A stretch of DNA of 64,000 bases. Source: Hallella multisaccharivorax DSM 17128 (GTDB taxonomy: Bacteria > Bacteroidota > Bacteroidia > Bacteroidales > Bacteroidaceae). Below are positions 41,996 to 51,787 of the stretch, piece by piece. The notes below the pieces were generated by a model. That model did no database searches and was not told the origin of the DNA. It saw only the letters and a list, made by a program, of their open reading frames with translations. Location: assembly GCF_000218235.1 (NCBI RefSeq), contig NZ_GL945017.1, forward strand, positions 1,365,598-1,429,597. The letters run 5' to 3'. Each line of letters begins with the position of its first letter. Within the stretch, counting starts at the first letter, position 1. Position numbers and translations under genes: made by a program.

Positions 41996-43996
41996 CTACT
42001 TGCCGTTTGTGTCTTTCTCGCTGATGAAACCATGTCTGTAGGCATATAAAAGTTCCTCTAAATCAGCTATTTGAGCGTTCAGTTCTATTCCCTTGTCAGT
42101 GTCGGCGACGAGCATTCTGCGCGATGACATCTCCACGATTTGGGTTGTCGATTTGATGTCGGTACCCCTGAGTATGGCGTCCTCAGTGCTGGTGAAAGGC
42201 TCATGCTGCACGAGTTGGAATCCGCGGCTGTGGTAGACTAAAGTGTAGCCGGCAATACCTGTCTCCCGATGATAGGCCTGTGAAAAGCCTCCGTCGATGA
42301 CCATCAGCTTGCCAATGGCCTTGATGGGGCTTTCCCCCTTGATGGCCCTCACGGGTACGTGCCCGTTGATGATATGCCTGTTGGGGTCGGTGATGTTGAA
42401 AGCCTTGAGTATGGCATCACAGATGGCCTCGTTGTCTCGCAGAACAAAGTAGCAGCCCTTCTTCTCTTCATGGGTCTCTTTCTCCTGAATGAAATATCGC
42501 TCAAAGGTTGCCATCTTCGACTTGTCGAAGAGGGGGCTGTCAGGTCCGCACCAGAGATACATGAAATAGTCGATGGCATAATTTCGCATCTCTATTGTCG
42601 AATCGTTCTGGAAGGCGCAGCGAATGAGCATACCGATATCTGTAAGGAGCTGCTGCCCATTGCTGGAATGGCCTGGATAGATCTCAACGTTTTTCAGTGA
42701 ACCGTCCTCATTGAGCGGAATAGACGCGTGGAAAAGCAGGTTGTTATTCCAAATGGCAAACATGCAGCCATGCGAGAGCATGAGCTTGATATGCTTATGC
42801 AGTTTTTCGCTCACTTCAAAGCTGTGGTGTAGTTTCGCCACTAAGCCGGCCTCTTCCTTCGTGAGCTGGTCGGGATGCTTGGGGTCAACGGTCGGGAAGC
42901 TGCAACTTGTCAGCGGATATGTTTTACCGTCCAGTTTGATGGTCCCTTTGTCGTAGTCGATGAAGTTGAAAAGACAGCGGTCCTGCATCTTCCATTCAGG
43001 ATGTTTCTGATAGAGCTGGCTCTCCAGTTTGAATTGCAACACGGCAATGGCCTTATGCTCTTTGGCGATCAGCTGTCGGGTTTTCTCATCTATTGCTCCT
43101 GTACCTCCATCGGTCTTTGGCAGGAACTCTGTACAAGGATCATCTCCATAGGCCTCCATGGCGAAAGTAGCCAGCGGCACCAGATTGATGCCGTAGCCGT
43201 CTTCAAGGGTAATTAGGTTGGCATAGCGCAGAGAGAGCCTGATGACCGAGCACATGCAGGCATCGTTGCCCGCGGCAGCTCCCATCCAAAGAATATCGTG
43301 GTTGCCCCATGTAATATCCCACGAATGGTAGCTGTCAAGGAGGTCCATAATGCGATGGCTCCCAGGACCGCGGTCGTAGATATCTCCCAAGATATGCAGC
43401 TGGTCAATAGCGAGGCGTTGAATGACATTGGAGATAGCCACGATGAAGTCGTCAGCGCGGCCTGTGGAGATGATCGTGTCAATGATGACATTGACATAAT
43501 CCGCCTTATTCTTGTCTTCCGGCCGCTCATGCAGAAGTTCCTGAATGATGTACGAGAAATCGTGCGGGAGCGACTTGCGTACCTTTGAGCGGGTGTATTT
43601 GCTCGATACATCGCGGCAGACTGCCACCAAATGATGCAGTGTGATGTGATACCAGTCGTTGATGTCTGCCTCCGAAGCTTTGACAAGTTCAAGCTTCTGC
43701 TCTGGATAATAGATGAGCGTGCACAATTCACGCTTCTCCGTTTCCCGCAAGGTGTTGCCGAAAAGATCGTTGACCTTGCGCTTGATATTTCCAGAAGCGT
43801 TTTTGAGTATGTGCTGGAAAGCCTCGTACTCACCATGCAGATCGGCGACAAAATGTTCTGTAGCCTTCGGTAAATTGAGTATCGCCTGAAGATTGATAAT
43901 CTCGGTGCTCGCATCAGCTATAGTCGGAAAAGACTTCGATAGAAGCTGAAGATAACGCATGTCTTTCTTAATGTCGTAATTATTGGTTGTGCTCAT
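41996..43996 (-). CDS. fbp: Fructose-1,6-bisphosphatase, class III
   Basis: 666 residues, the large class III type typical of Firmicutes and Bacteroidetes. The metallophosphatase motifs are FVADLHGEYEAF (near residue 48), ILGDIYDRGPGSHRIMD, WGNHDILWMGAAAGN and IINGHVPV. It catalyses the irreversible step of gluconeogenesis. It is the last gene of the his-ftsE-lys run; the stop is followed by a 22-base repeat array. It lies 12 bases after the glycosyltransferase-like gene. Confidence 0.95.
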   Translation of the reverse strand: MSTTNNYDIKKDMRYLQLLSKSFPTIADASTEIINLQAILNLPKATEHFVADLHGEYEAFQHILKNASGNIKRKVNDLFGNTLRETEKRELCTLIYYPEQKLELVKASEADINDWYHITLHHLVAVCRDVSSKYTRSKVRKSLPHDFSYIIQELLHERPEDKNKADYVNVIIDTIISTGRADDFIVAISNVIQRLAIDQLHILGDIYDRGPGSHRIMDLLDSYHSWDITWGNHDILWMGAAAGNDACMCSVIRLSLRYANLITLEDGYGINLVPLATFAMEAYGDDPCTEFLPKTDGGTGAIDEKTRQLIAKEHKAIAVLQFKLESQLYQKHPEWKMQDRCLFNFIDYDKGTIKLDGKTYPLTSCSFPTVDPKHPDQLTKEEAGLVAKLHHSFEVSEKLHKHIKLMLSHGCMFAIWNNNLLFHASIPLNEDGSLKNVEIYPGHSSNGQQLLTDIGMLIRCAFQNDSTIEMRNYAIDYFMYLWCGPDSPLFDKSKMATFERYFIQEKETHEEKKGCYFVLRDNEAICDAILKAFNITDPNRHIINGHVPVRAIKGESPIKAIGKLMVIDGGFSQAYHRETGIAGYTLVYHSRGFQLVQHEPFTSTEDAILRGTDIKSTTQIVEMSSRRMLVADTDKGIELNAQIADLEELLYAYRHGFISEKDTNGK

Positions 43997-44008
43997 GATT
44001 GGGTAGAA

Positions 44009-45184
44009 TTAATAGTTATACAAACCAAATTTAGTTATGGCTGTCAGCATTTTCCTTGTTTTCTTACCGTCTTTCGGGGTAAAGATCCAGAAGCCTTCTG
44101 GCAGACCAAGGAAATTGAACAATACATCGGTAAGCCTTGAGGCAAAGTCATCGAGGCCCAGTCGTTTAATCATGTCCCTGATCAGATCCTCATCGACGTC
44201 GGTGAATCTCATCATCTTGTATATGTCAGCAAGATGAGCCAATGGCATAGTCTGTCGAGACAATTCATAGTGGAGATTGAGCAATGCCAGGCAGAAACGT
44301 TGCTCTGCCTTGCCATTGTCAGCAAACACTTCTTTGACCTTATTACGGAGCAGCAGATTCTTTGAGAGCAGTGTCTCTGTGGCGAGTTCTTCTTTCGTGT
44401 ATTTGCGTTTGCTCTCAAAGCGCTCAATGGCGGAGGCATCCAGATTCGGGCAAGAGGCTTGCAACGCGTCAAAGGCTTGGTGGAGTGGTGCCACAATCAG
44501 CTCTTGTTCAGCATAAAGGAGAATGCGTCTCCAGTCTTCTTCGGTAAAACCGGCAAGGGTCTGGGATACTTCCGCGATGATTTTGTTTTGCTGCTCATTA
44601 TTCATGCTGGCTACTTGCGGGTCTATTCCGGTTTGCAGAAGGACACCTATGGTCTCCTGAATCTTTGCAGAGAAAAACAGTTGGCTGTTTGAATCAATGA
44701 CTTTTCTGTAGAGTTTCTCTATCATGGCAGCAGCCGTGGCAAATGAAAGCTGACTTGTCAGCACTGGATTCTTCACCAGAGCTACCCGCTTATTCCAGTT
44801 GAGATCTGCGAGATTAGTCTTTTCGAGAGTGCCACAGACATGCACCGCGGCGGCGCGCTCTACCATTTGATGCTGCAATGTAAAGAGGATGGAGTGCTGA
44901 TGGCGCTGCGCTTCCCAAGGCTGTAGCCCTCCAAGTGGTGTCAAAACATAAGGTATGCCGTGGGCATAAGCCTTTGAAGCCACTTGGCAAGAGTTGTGAT
45001 TCCAACAGCCGAAAAAATGAATCAGGTCATAATCCGCTATATCAGCCATAGCATGACGGGCACCGTCTACACCTAACTTGATGTTGACGTCTGTCGAGAA
45101 GTTGTTGGCAAGCCCTTGTACAAGGTCGTGATGAATACCGACAACATTGACGGAATGAGGTACGTATAGCAATATCTTCAGCAT
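44009..45184 (-). CDS. Glycosyltransferase-like protein (GT4-type N-terminal domain)
   Basis: 391 residues. The first 150 residues resemble a GT-B donor/acceptor N-terminal domain: LLYVPHSVNVVGIHHDLVQG, DYDLIHFFGCWNHNSCQVAS, IPYVLTPLGGLQPWE, ending VHVCGTLEKTNL. The remaining 240 residues are helical and lack the glycine-rich nucleotide-sugar region and E-x7-E of an active GT4 enzyme, so the second half may be a different domain. The role is therefore uncertain. It is co-directional with the GT2 gene (21 bases before) and with fbp (12 bases after). Confidence 0.55.
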   Translation of the reverse strand: MLKILLYVPHSVNVVGIHHDLVQGLANNFSTDVNIKLGVDGARHAMADIADYDLIHFFGCWNHNSCQVASKAYAHGIPYVLTPLGGLQPWEAQRHQHSILFTLQHQMVERAAAVHVCGTLEKTNLADLNWNKRVALVKNPVLTSQLSFATAAAMIEKLYRKVIDSNSQLFFSAKIQETIGVLLQTGIDPQVASMNNEQQNKIIAEVSQTLAGFTEEDWRRILLYAEQELIVAPLHQAFDALQASCPNLDASAIERFESKRKYTKEELATETLLSKNLLLRNKVKEVFADNGKAEQRFCLALLNLHYELSRQTMPLAHLADIYKMMRFTDVDEDLIRDMIKRLGLDDFASRLTDVLFNFLGLPEGFWIFTPKDGKKTRKMLTAITKFGLYNY

Positions 45185-45205
45185 GATAACCGGTTGTGGT
45201 CTAAT

Positions 45206-46387
45206 TTATAGCTTGTGTGTGGTGAAGTCAAGTTTGTCAGAAGCCTTGTAGCGTAGCCAGTAGAAGAGCTTCCGCCAGATCATTAACAGCTGATAAGGAT
45301 AAATCAGCATTGTGGGGACCTGCTCCTGAAATGCGGATATCGCCTTGCAGCCTATGAGGGTATGGATTAGGTAAAGGGTGATAAGTGACACGCCAGAGAC
45401 CGCCAGAACAATGAGGTTGGTTGTCAATGCGCCCCAAAAAATAGCGACAATGACGAGCAAGAGTGGAAAGTGCAATGCTATCTGGTCAAGATTGAACCAG
45501 AGCCTATGGCTGAAGCTTCTTTTAAGCCACTTCCTCGTTTCCTGGTAAACAACGTGCTGTGCCATCCATTCCCTGTGCGAAGGTGCATCGTCGATGATCC
45601 ACGCCTCGTTTCTTGTCTCCAGTGCGACTCTCCCCTTGACAGCATATTTGTTGATGAGAAAGTCGTACTCTCCATGAATCAGATGGAGGTTGCCCCGGAA
45701 GCCCTCCTGCTTCATAAACTCTGTTTTTCTTATCATGATGTTTGGACTGACAGTGGCATAAGCTGTGCCTCGTGCAGCCTCACGCATGAGATAATAAGAA
45801 AAGCAGAGCCGTTCAAAGCGCTTGAAGGAGGACACTCCACCTGCGTAGCATCCATATCCCATGACAAGGCTGTTGGCATCGACACAGTTCTCTGCCATGG
45901 TCTGAAGCCATGTGTCGGATGCAGGTCTTGAAGTGGGCTCTGTGAAGAGGAGCCATTCAGTCCTGGCGGCTTTGACGCCTAAGGTCATTGCAAGCTTCTT
46001 ACGGCTCACATAACGTGATGTCTCAGGGATATACGTGAAGTAAAGACTACCGTCAACCGTCTGGCCCTCCAACGTCTTCTGAAAGCGCTGGAGCACTTCC
46101 TCGGTTTCATTCTCCCCCCTCTCAATGACCACAATCACTTGAAATCCAGACGGGTACTTCTGTCCCATCAGGCTTGACAAATTCTTTTCCAAGGCTTCTG
46201 CCTCGTCATGTGGAGTGAGAATGATGGAGAGCGTGGGAAGAGGATCAGCGACATCCCTCTCCCGCTCTTCCCATTTCCTCTTTTTGAATCTCAGAAAGGG
46301 ACTGATCAATGAAGAAACTATCACAATCACCAGCAATACGGCACAGCTGATAATGGTCAGGTCATCAATATGAGGCAAATTAATCAT
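45206..46387 (-). CDS. Membrane-anchored family 2 glycosyltransferase
   Basis: 393 residues. An N-terminal membrane segment (TIISCAVLLVIVIVSSLISP) is followed by a GT-A domain with LSIILTPHDEAEALEKNLSS and VIVVIERGENETEEVLQRF, then WLLFTEPTSRPAS where the usual DxD appears as EPTSRPAS, and a downstream GEYDFLINKY that replaces the ED motif. Two further helices lie in the C-terminal 80 residues. The fold is clear, but the atypical DxD weakens the catalytic call. It sits between lysA (31 bases before) and the GT4-like gene. Confidence 0.75.
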   Translation of the reverse strand: MINLPHIDDLTIISCAVLLVIVIVSSLISPFLRFKKRKWEERERDVADPLPTLSIILTPHDEAEALEKNLSSLMGQKYPSGFQVIVVIERGENETEEVLQRFQKTLEGQTVDGSLYFTYIPETSRYVSRKKLAMTLGVKAARTEWLLFTEPTSRPASDTWLQTMAENCVDANSLVMGYGCYAGGVSSFKRFERLCFSYYLMREAARGTAYATVSPNIMIRKTEFMKQEGFRGNLHLIHGEYDFLINKYAVKGRVALETRNEAWIIDDAPSHREWMAQHVVYQETRKWLKRSFSHRLWFNLDQIALHFPLLLVIVAIFWGALTTNLIVLAVSGVSLITLYLIHTLIGCKAISAFQEQVPTMLIYPYQLLMIWRKLFYWLRYKASDKLDFTTHKL

Positions 46388-46418
46388 CTTGAGTAAAAAC
46401 CTTTTACGGTTGTCTATA

Positions 46419-47588
46419 TCAGAGCTCTTGACTTAACAATCCTTTTGGCAAAGGCCGGCAATTGTACTGACTGGCCATAATTTCGCCATAGGCCCCCGCT
46501 GAACGAATTGCAAGTAGGTCACCGCGTTTGCATTGGGCTATCTTCGTGTCTTTGGCAAAGACATCGCTTGACTCGCATATTGGGCCCACTATATCATAAG
46601 CTACGGGCTCGCCATGGCCCGTGAGGTTTTCAATATAATGGTGAGCATGGTAAAGAGCCGGACGTATCAAGTCGGTCATTCCTGCGTCGACAATGCAGAA
46701 CTGCTTGTTCACGCCTTGTTTGACATAGAGTACCTTCGTGATGAGACTGCCCATCTGTCCGACGATAGACCGTCCAAGTTCAAAGTGAACTTTCTGGTCG
46801 GGCTTTAGTCTAAGTCCTTCAGCAAAGACCTTGAAGTAGGACTTAAAGTTGGGTATCGGGTTCTTATCGGGATCGTCATAGTCAATGCCCAGACCTCCTC
46901 CTACATTGATATTCTCAACCTCGATATGTCTGGCACTAAGCGCTTCCTGCAATTCGTTGATGCGCAAGCACAGAAGCCGGAAATCGTCCATGTCAAGGAT
47001 CTGGCTGCCAATGTGAAAGTGCAGGCCTATGAACTTCACGTTCTTCAGTCGGCTGGTCTCTTCGATGATTGGGACCATGTCACTCATGGCAATGCCGAAC
47101 TTATTCTCAGCAAGGCCTGTGGTGATATTGGCATGCGTATGCGCACCCACTTCGGGATTAATCCGAAAGCAAACACTGGCTGTCATACCTCTGGCTTCGG
47201 CAAGTTGGTTGATGATTTCCAGCTCCGGCACACTCTCAACATTGAAGCAGAAAATGCCGGTATCAAGCGCAGCGTTGATCTCCCAATCAGCCTTCCCTAC
47301 CCCGGCAAACACAATGCTTGTGGGGTTGAAACCTGATTGCAGGGCGGCTTCAATTTCTCCGCCGCTTACACAGTCGGCTCCCAGCCCCGCCTCTGAGACA
47401 ATTCTCAAGACCTTAGGGTTGGCGTTGGCCTTGACGGCATAGTGTACGATAAAATCCTTGTAAGCTGCCGCCGCAGCTGAAACCTCCTTCAAGGTCCTTC
47501 TCAGGAGACCGGAGTCATAAAAGTAGAAGGGCGTGCGCGTAGCACGTAACTTATCAATTGGAAAAGACGTATTCATGGTCTTCATCAA
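46419..47588 (-). CDS. lysA: Diaminopimelate decarboxylase
   Basis: 389 residues. The PLP lysine is in VHYAVKANANPKVL (near residue 53), with the phosphate-binding region in INVGGGLGID and substrate residues in GAYGEIMASQYNCRPLP. The length is slightly short of the usual 415, as in many Bacteroidetes. It makes L-lysine from meso-diaminopimelate. It follows lysC by 32 bases, so both ends of lysine synthesis are in one transcript. Confidence 0.95.
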   Translation of the reverse strand: MMKTMNTSFPIDKLRATRTPFYFYDSGLLRRTLKEVSAAAAAYKDFIVHYAVKANANPKVLRIVSEAGLGADCVSGGEIEAALQSGFNPTSIVFAGVGKADWEINAALDTGIFCFNVESVPELEIINQLAEARGMTASVCFRINPEVGAHTHANITTGLAENKFGIAMSDMVPIIEETSRLKNVKFIGLHFHIGSQILDMDDFRLLCLRINELQEALSARHIEVENINVGGGLGIDYDDPDKNPIPNFKSYFKVFAEGLRLKPDQKVHFELGRSIVGQMGSLITKVLYVKQGVNKQFCIVDAGMTDLIRPALYHAHHYIENLTGHGEPVAYDIVGPICESSDVFAKDTKIAQCKRGDLLAIRSAGAYGEIMASQYNCRPLPKGLLSQEL

Positions 47589-47620
47589 TATTCTAATCTT
47601 TCGCTATCTTTAGAATGCTG

Positions 47621-48937
47621 CTATTTAAATAATGTGTCGCTGAGTGATTGCAGCGCTTTCTTCTTGTCAGCCTCACGGATGAGGAAAGAAATATTATAGT
47701 TGGAGCCCCCATAGCTGATCATACGTATGGGGATGTTCTTCATAGCTTCAGAAGCAATGGTCTCGAATCCGATGTTTCGCCAGTCGAGATCGCCCACCAC
47801 GCAGACAATGCACATATCGGTGTCCACGGTAACCGTGCCATATTTCTTCAGCTCGTCAACGATCTCGTCGAGATGGGCATTGTTGTCAATGCTCATGGAC
47901 ACGCCGACCTCCGACGTGGTAATCATGTCGATGGGTGTCTGGTAGCTTTCGAAGATTTCAAACACTTTGCGCAGGAAGCCGGTGGCCAGTAGCATACGCG
48001 AGGATTTGATCTTTATGGCGGTGATGTTGTCTTTTGCCGCCACGGCTTTGATGGTGCCGTGGGCGAGTTCATTGTTGATGATAGTGCCTTGGGTGTCGGG
48101 CTCCATTGTGTTTTTCAGTCTCACGGGTATCCCCGCGAACTTAGCTGGCTGTACGCAGGTGGGATGGAGAATCTTTGCGCCAAAATAGGCTAACTCGGCA
48201 GCCTCCTCAAAGTTGAGTTGGTGAACAGCCGAGGTGTGCTCAACGAACCGGGGATCATTGTTATGCATACCATCGATGTCGGTCCAGATCTGTATCTCGT
48301 CAGCGGGCAATGCGGCTCCGACAAGAGAAGCCGTATAGTCTGATCCGCCACGCAGCAGATTGTCGACTTCCCCGTAGGCATTGCGACAGATGAAGCCCTG
48401 AGTGATATAAATCTGATAACCTTGATTTCGGTCCATGACATCGTGTAAGTGCTCTTTGATGTATGGCAGATCGGGTTCTGAATTCTTGTTTGTACGCATG
48501 AAACTAAGCGCGTCTATGAGTACGCTCTTGATGCCTTGCTCCCTGAGGTAATTGTTCACCATGTTGGTTGACATGATCTCACCTTGCGAGACAATGATTT
48601 TCTCCTCAAAGCTCGTGAAAATACCTTTGGTGAATGTGCGCATATAGCTGAATCTGTCGCGCAGAAAATCGCATGTCTTTTTCTTACAGTCTTCATTCGA
48701 GTAAAGCTCTGCTACGTGCTCCATGTATTTGGCCTCAAGGTTGTTGATGACCTCGTTGGCGCCATCGGGATTCTTCTTGTAGAGATAATTGCAGATTTCC
48801 ACAAGACTGTTGGTCGTGCCACTCATTGCTGAGAGCACTACGAAGGTGGGCTCGCCGGATCGTGTGATAAGTTGGGCAACGCCTTTCATGCGCTCGGCAC
48901 TTCCAACGGAAGTGCCTCCAAATTTCATTACGTTCAT
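47621..48937 (-). CDS. lysC: Aspartate kinase
   Basis: 438 residues, monofunctional. The ATP and aspartate binding segment NVMKFGGTSVGSAERMKGV opens the protein; GGSDYTASLVGAAL near residue 220 is the second signature. The C-terminal 130 residues hold two ACT domains (ITAIKIKSSRM, VCVVGDLDW and others) for feedback by lysine or threonine. No homoserine dehydrogenase fusion is present. It phosphorylates aspartate at the head of the lysine, threonine and methionine pathway. Neighbours are ftsE-like (18 bases before) and lysA (32 bases after). Confidence 0.93.
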   Translation of the reverse strand: MNVMKFGGTSVGSAERMKGVAQLITRSGEPTFVVLSAMSGTTNSLVEICNYLYKKNPDGANEVINNLEAKYMEHVAELYSNEDCKKKTCDFLRDRFSYMRTFTKGIFTSFEEKIIVSQGEIMSTNMVNNYLREQGIKSVLIDALSFMRTNKNSEPDLPYIKEHLHDVMDRNQGYQIYITQGFICRNAYGEVDNLLRGGSDYTASLVGAALPADEIQIWTDIDGMHNNDPRFVEHTSAVHQLNFEEAAELAYFGAKILHPTCVQPAKFAGIPVRLKNTMEPDTQGTIINNELAHGTIKAVAAKDNITAIKIKSSRMLLATGFLRKVFEIFESYQTPIDMITTSEVGVSMSIDNNAHLDEIVDELKKYGTVTVDTDMCIVCVVGDLDWRNIGFETIASEAMKNIPIRMISYGGSNYNISFLIREADKKKALQSLSDTLFK

Positions 48938-48955
48938 ATGAATGTATTGTTGGTC

Positions 48956-49636
48956 TTACTCTTTGTTTTTTATTTCAATTACTTTGCCGTCCTCGCATCG
49001 ATACACGAATCCTGGATAACGGTCGATCATGGAAATGTTGTGGGTGGACATGATGACGGCGGTGCCCTGTGCGGTGATTTCTTTCAGCAGTCGCACAATG
49101 TTGTCGGCCGTCTCCGGATCGAGGTTGCCCGTCGGCTCATCGGCTATGACCACCTTGGGGTTGTTGAGCAATGCGCGTGCGATGGAGATGCGCTGCTGTT
49201 CTCCGCCTGAAAGTTCATGGGGCATGGAGTGGACCTTGTTCGTCATTTCAACGGCTGACAGCACCTCATTGATACGCTCGTCGATCTTCTTGCGGTCTTT
49301 CCATCCCGTGGCACGAAGCACGAAGCAAAGATTCTGCCACACATCGCAGTCGCGCAGAAGCTGAAAGTCCTGAAAGATGATTCCCATCTCTCTTCTGAGC
49401 GCGGGTATGTCACGGCGTTTGAGTGTCAGCAGATCTCTGCCAAGCACCTCGGCTGTTTCCGACTCTTCCGGAAACAGATCCAGCTCGCAATAGAAGGTCT
49501 TCAGCAGACTGCTCTTACCGGATCCCACCTTTCCTATCAAATAGATGAACTCCCCCTCGTTGGCGTGAAAGCTGACGTCGTCCAGAATCAGGGTATCTTG
49601 CTGGTAAACTTTTACGTGATGATAATCTATGAGCAT
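48956..49636 (-). CDS. ftsE: FtsE-like cell division ATP-binding protein
   Basis: 226 residues, one ABC ATPase domain. Walker A GKVGSGKSSLLKTF, signature HELSGGEQQRISIARALLN and Walker B VVIADEPTGNLDPETA are intact; MSTHNISMI is the switch His. The sequence begins LIDYHHVKVYQQD, which fits FtsE rather than LolD. Its membrane partner ftsX lies in the separate run at 41 kb. The gene lies between hisIE (35 bases before) and lysC (18 bases after). Confidence 0.85.
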   Translation of the reverse strand: MLIDYHHVKVYQQDTLILDDVSFHANEGEFIYLIGKVGSGKSSLLKTFYCELDLFPEESETAEVLGRDLLTLKRRDIPALRREMGIIFQDFQLLRDCDVWQNLCFVLRATGWKDRKKIDERINEVLSAVEMTNKVHSMPHELSGGEQQRISIARALLNNPKVVIADEPTGNLDPETADNIVRLLKEITAQGTAVIMSTHNISMIDRYPGFVYRCEDGKVIEIKNKE

Positions 49637-49671
49637 ATTGAGATTGATCTAAGAATGAACACCTTTTTTGA

Positions 49672-50310
49672 TTACTCTTTACTTTTCTTTATCCTCCGCG
49701 CCTTATCCCAGTCCGGATTGTGGCGCTTGATAAGCTCCGAGGCGATGTCCTCGATGCGTAGCCCTTTTGAGGTCAGTAGCACTATGAGATGATAAAGCAG
49801 GTCGGAGGCCTCGTAAATGAGTTTTTCTCCGGTACCGTTGGTGGCCTCGATCACGGTCTCGACGGCTTCCTCCCCTACTTTCTGGGCTATCTTGTTGACT
49901 CCCTTCCGGAAAAGACTTGTGGTGTAGCTGCCTTCAGGCATCTCTTTGTGGCGCACGTTGATAAAGTCTTGCAGCTCTGTCAGGAAGAGGATAGGGTTAA
50001 CATCATTCTCCTCGCCCCAGCACGTGTCGGTACCAAGGTGGCACACAGGACCGTCAGGGTGAGCTTGGATGAGCAGCGTGTCGTGATCGCAATCCTCTTT
50101 AATGGAGACCAGGTGGAGATAATTGCCTGATGTCTCGCCCTTGGTCCAGAGGCATTGTCGTGTACGGCTCCAGAAGGTGACGAGCTTCGTCTCCATTGTT
50201 TTCTCGTAGGCTTCTTCATTCATAAAGCCCAGCATCAAGACCTTGGCCGTGACTGCATCTTGTATGATGACAGGCACCAGCCCGCCCATTTTCTTGAAAT
50301 CTATATTCAT
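49672..50310 (-). CDS. hisIE: Phosphoribosyl-AMP cyclohydrolase/phosphoribosyl-ATP pyrophosphatase
   Basis: 212 residues, fusion of HisI and HisE. The HisI half (residues 1-120) has [35 protein letters not shown], zinc ligands in [13 protein letters not shown] and [10 protein letters not shown]. The HisE half has [20 protein letters not shown] with AVETVIEA. It carries out the second and third steps of histidine synthesis. The start overlaps the end of hisF by 4 bases. Confidence 0.95.
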   Translation of the reverse strand: MNIDFKKMGGLVPVIIQDAVTAKVLMLGFMNEEAYEKTMETKLVTFWSRTRQCLWTKGETSGNYLHLVSIKEDCDHDTLLIQAHPDGPVCHLGTDTCWGEENDVNPILFLTELQDFINVRHKEMPEGSYTTSLFRKGVNKIAQKVGEEAVETVIEATNGTGEKLIYEASDLLYHLIVLLTSKGLRIEDIASELIKRHNPDWDKARRIKKSKE

Positions 50311-51074
50311 AATCTGACGTTTACCTTTTTGTCTTTCAGATAGTGCTTGAGCTTGGGAATCTGAATCTCACCGAAGTGGAAGACACTTGCGGCCAGCGCG
50401 GCATCGGCTTTTCCCAAAGTGAAGGCATCATAAAAATCGACCATCTTCCCCGCACCGCCACTGGCGATGACAGGCACCGGCACCACGTCGGCCATCTCGG
50501 CCAGAGCCTCGTAGGCAAAGCCGTGCTTCACTCCGTCGTGATCCATGCTTGTAAACAGAATCTCGCCCGCGCCGCGATCGGCCGCTTCCAGCGCCCAGTC
50601 CATCAAGCGGCGCTCGGTGCGCTCTCTTCCACCTTTTATATAGCAGTGCCATCCGTCGGTGTCGTTGCGGGCGTCGATGGCGCAGACACACACCTGAGAG
50701 CCGTATTTGGCTGCTATCTCATCGATGAGCTCGGGATGACCGATAGCCGCGGAGTTGATGCTGATTTTGTCGGCGCCTGCATCTAACAGCCGGTCCACAT
50801 CCTCAATGGCATCGATGCCTCCACCCACGGTGAAGGGAATGTTAATCTCCCGCGCCACTCTGCTTACCATCTCGGTGAAAGTCTTCCGACCGTCGATCGT
50901 TGCCGTGATGTCGAGAAAAACCAGCTCGTCGGCGCCCGCGTCGCTGTAGGCCTTGCCAAGCTCCACAGGATCGCCGGCCTGCCGCAGGCGCACGAAATGG
51001 GTACCTTTTACTGTCTGCCCGTCTTTGACGTCCAAACACGGTATGATGCGTTTTGCTAATCCGTTGTTCTCCAT
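50307..51074 (-). CDS. hisF: Imidazole glycerol phosphate synthase cyclase subunit
   Basis: 255-residue TIM barrel. [17 protein letters not shown] at the start carries the first catalytic Asp, and [14 protein letters not shown] near residue 175 the second. With HisH it makes IGP and AICAR. The start overlaps the end of hisA by 19 bases, and the end overlaps hisIE by 4 bases. Confidence 0.95.
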   Translation of the reverse strand: MENNGLAKRIIPCLDVKDGQTVKGTHFVRLRQAGDPVELGKAYSDAGADELVFLDITATIDGRKTFTEMVSRVAREINIPFTVGGGIDAIEDVDRLLDAGADKISINSAAIGHPELIDEIAAKYGSQVCVCAIDARNDTDGWHCYIKGGRERTERRLMDWALEAADRGAGEILFTSMDHDGVKHGFAYEALAEMADVVPVPVIASGGAGKMVDFYDAFTLGKADAALAASVFHFGEIQIPKLKHYLKDKKVNVRL

Positions 51075-51787
51075 TTGTTCAATTTCTCTATGTCTATCTT
51101 TCCCTCATACCATGCCTTGCCAAAGACAACGGCGGGGATGCCCGCCTCCTCCAGCCTCATGATGTCTTCATTGCCGCTGACGCCCCCACTGGCGATGAGG
51201 TGAATGTGGGGGAAAGCGCCCATCACCTTACTGTATAAGTCGACGGCGGGACCCGCCAGGGTGCCGTCCTTTGAAATATCCGTGCACAATACGTTGATGA
51301 CACCAGCATCGATGTATTTGGAGAGGAAGGGCAGTAAAGCCTCTTGGGAGTCCTCTTTCCATCCGTTGATGCTCACAAATCCATTCCGCACGTCGGCACC
51401 CAAGATGAGTTTTCCGGGGCCGTAAGCCCCCAGCCAGTCCAGAAATGTTCGTGGCTGACTGACGGCAATACTGCCCACTGTCACCATGTCCGCGCCTGCT
51501 GAAAAAGCCTTCTGTAGGTCCTTCTCGCTTTTGATGCCGCCGCCGAAATCAATGACCAGACTCGTCTCCCGGGCGATTCTCTCCAGCGTCTCTGCATTGA
51601 CGATGTGCTTGGCTTTGGCCCCATCAAGGTCAACTATATGCAGGCGCTTGAATCCCAATCGCTCAAATCCCCGCGCTTGAGCCACGGGATCGTCATTGTA
51701 AACCGTCTTGAGACCATAGTCGCCATTTGTCAGTCTGACGCACTTGCCGCCGATGATGTCTATGGCTGGTATCAATTCTATTTTCAT
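51056..51787 (-). CDS. hisA: Phosphoribosylformimino-AICAR ribotide isomerase
   Basis: 243-residue TIM barrel homologous to His[21 protein letters not shown] opens the protein with the catalytic Asp in PAID, and [18 protein letters not shown] near residue 175 holds the second Asp. It isomerises ProFAR. The start overlaps hisH by 4 bases and the end overlaps hisF by 19 bases. Confidence 0.95.
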   Translation of the reverse strand: MKIELIPAIDIIGGKCVRLTNGDYGLKTVYNDDPVAQARGFERLGFKRLHIVDLDGAKAKHIVNAETLERIARETSLVIDFGGGIKSEKDLQKAFSAGADMVTVGSIAVSQPRTFLDWLGAYGPGKLILGADVRNGFVSINGWKEDSQEALLPFLSKYIDAGVINVLCTDISKDGTLAGPAVDLYSKVMGAFPHIHLIASGGVSGNEDIMRLEEAGIPAVVFGKAWYEGKIDIEKLNKWRTTD

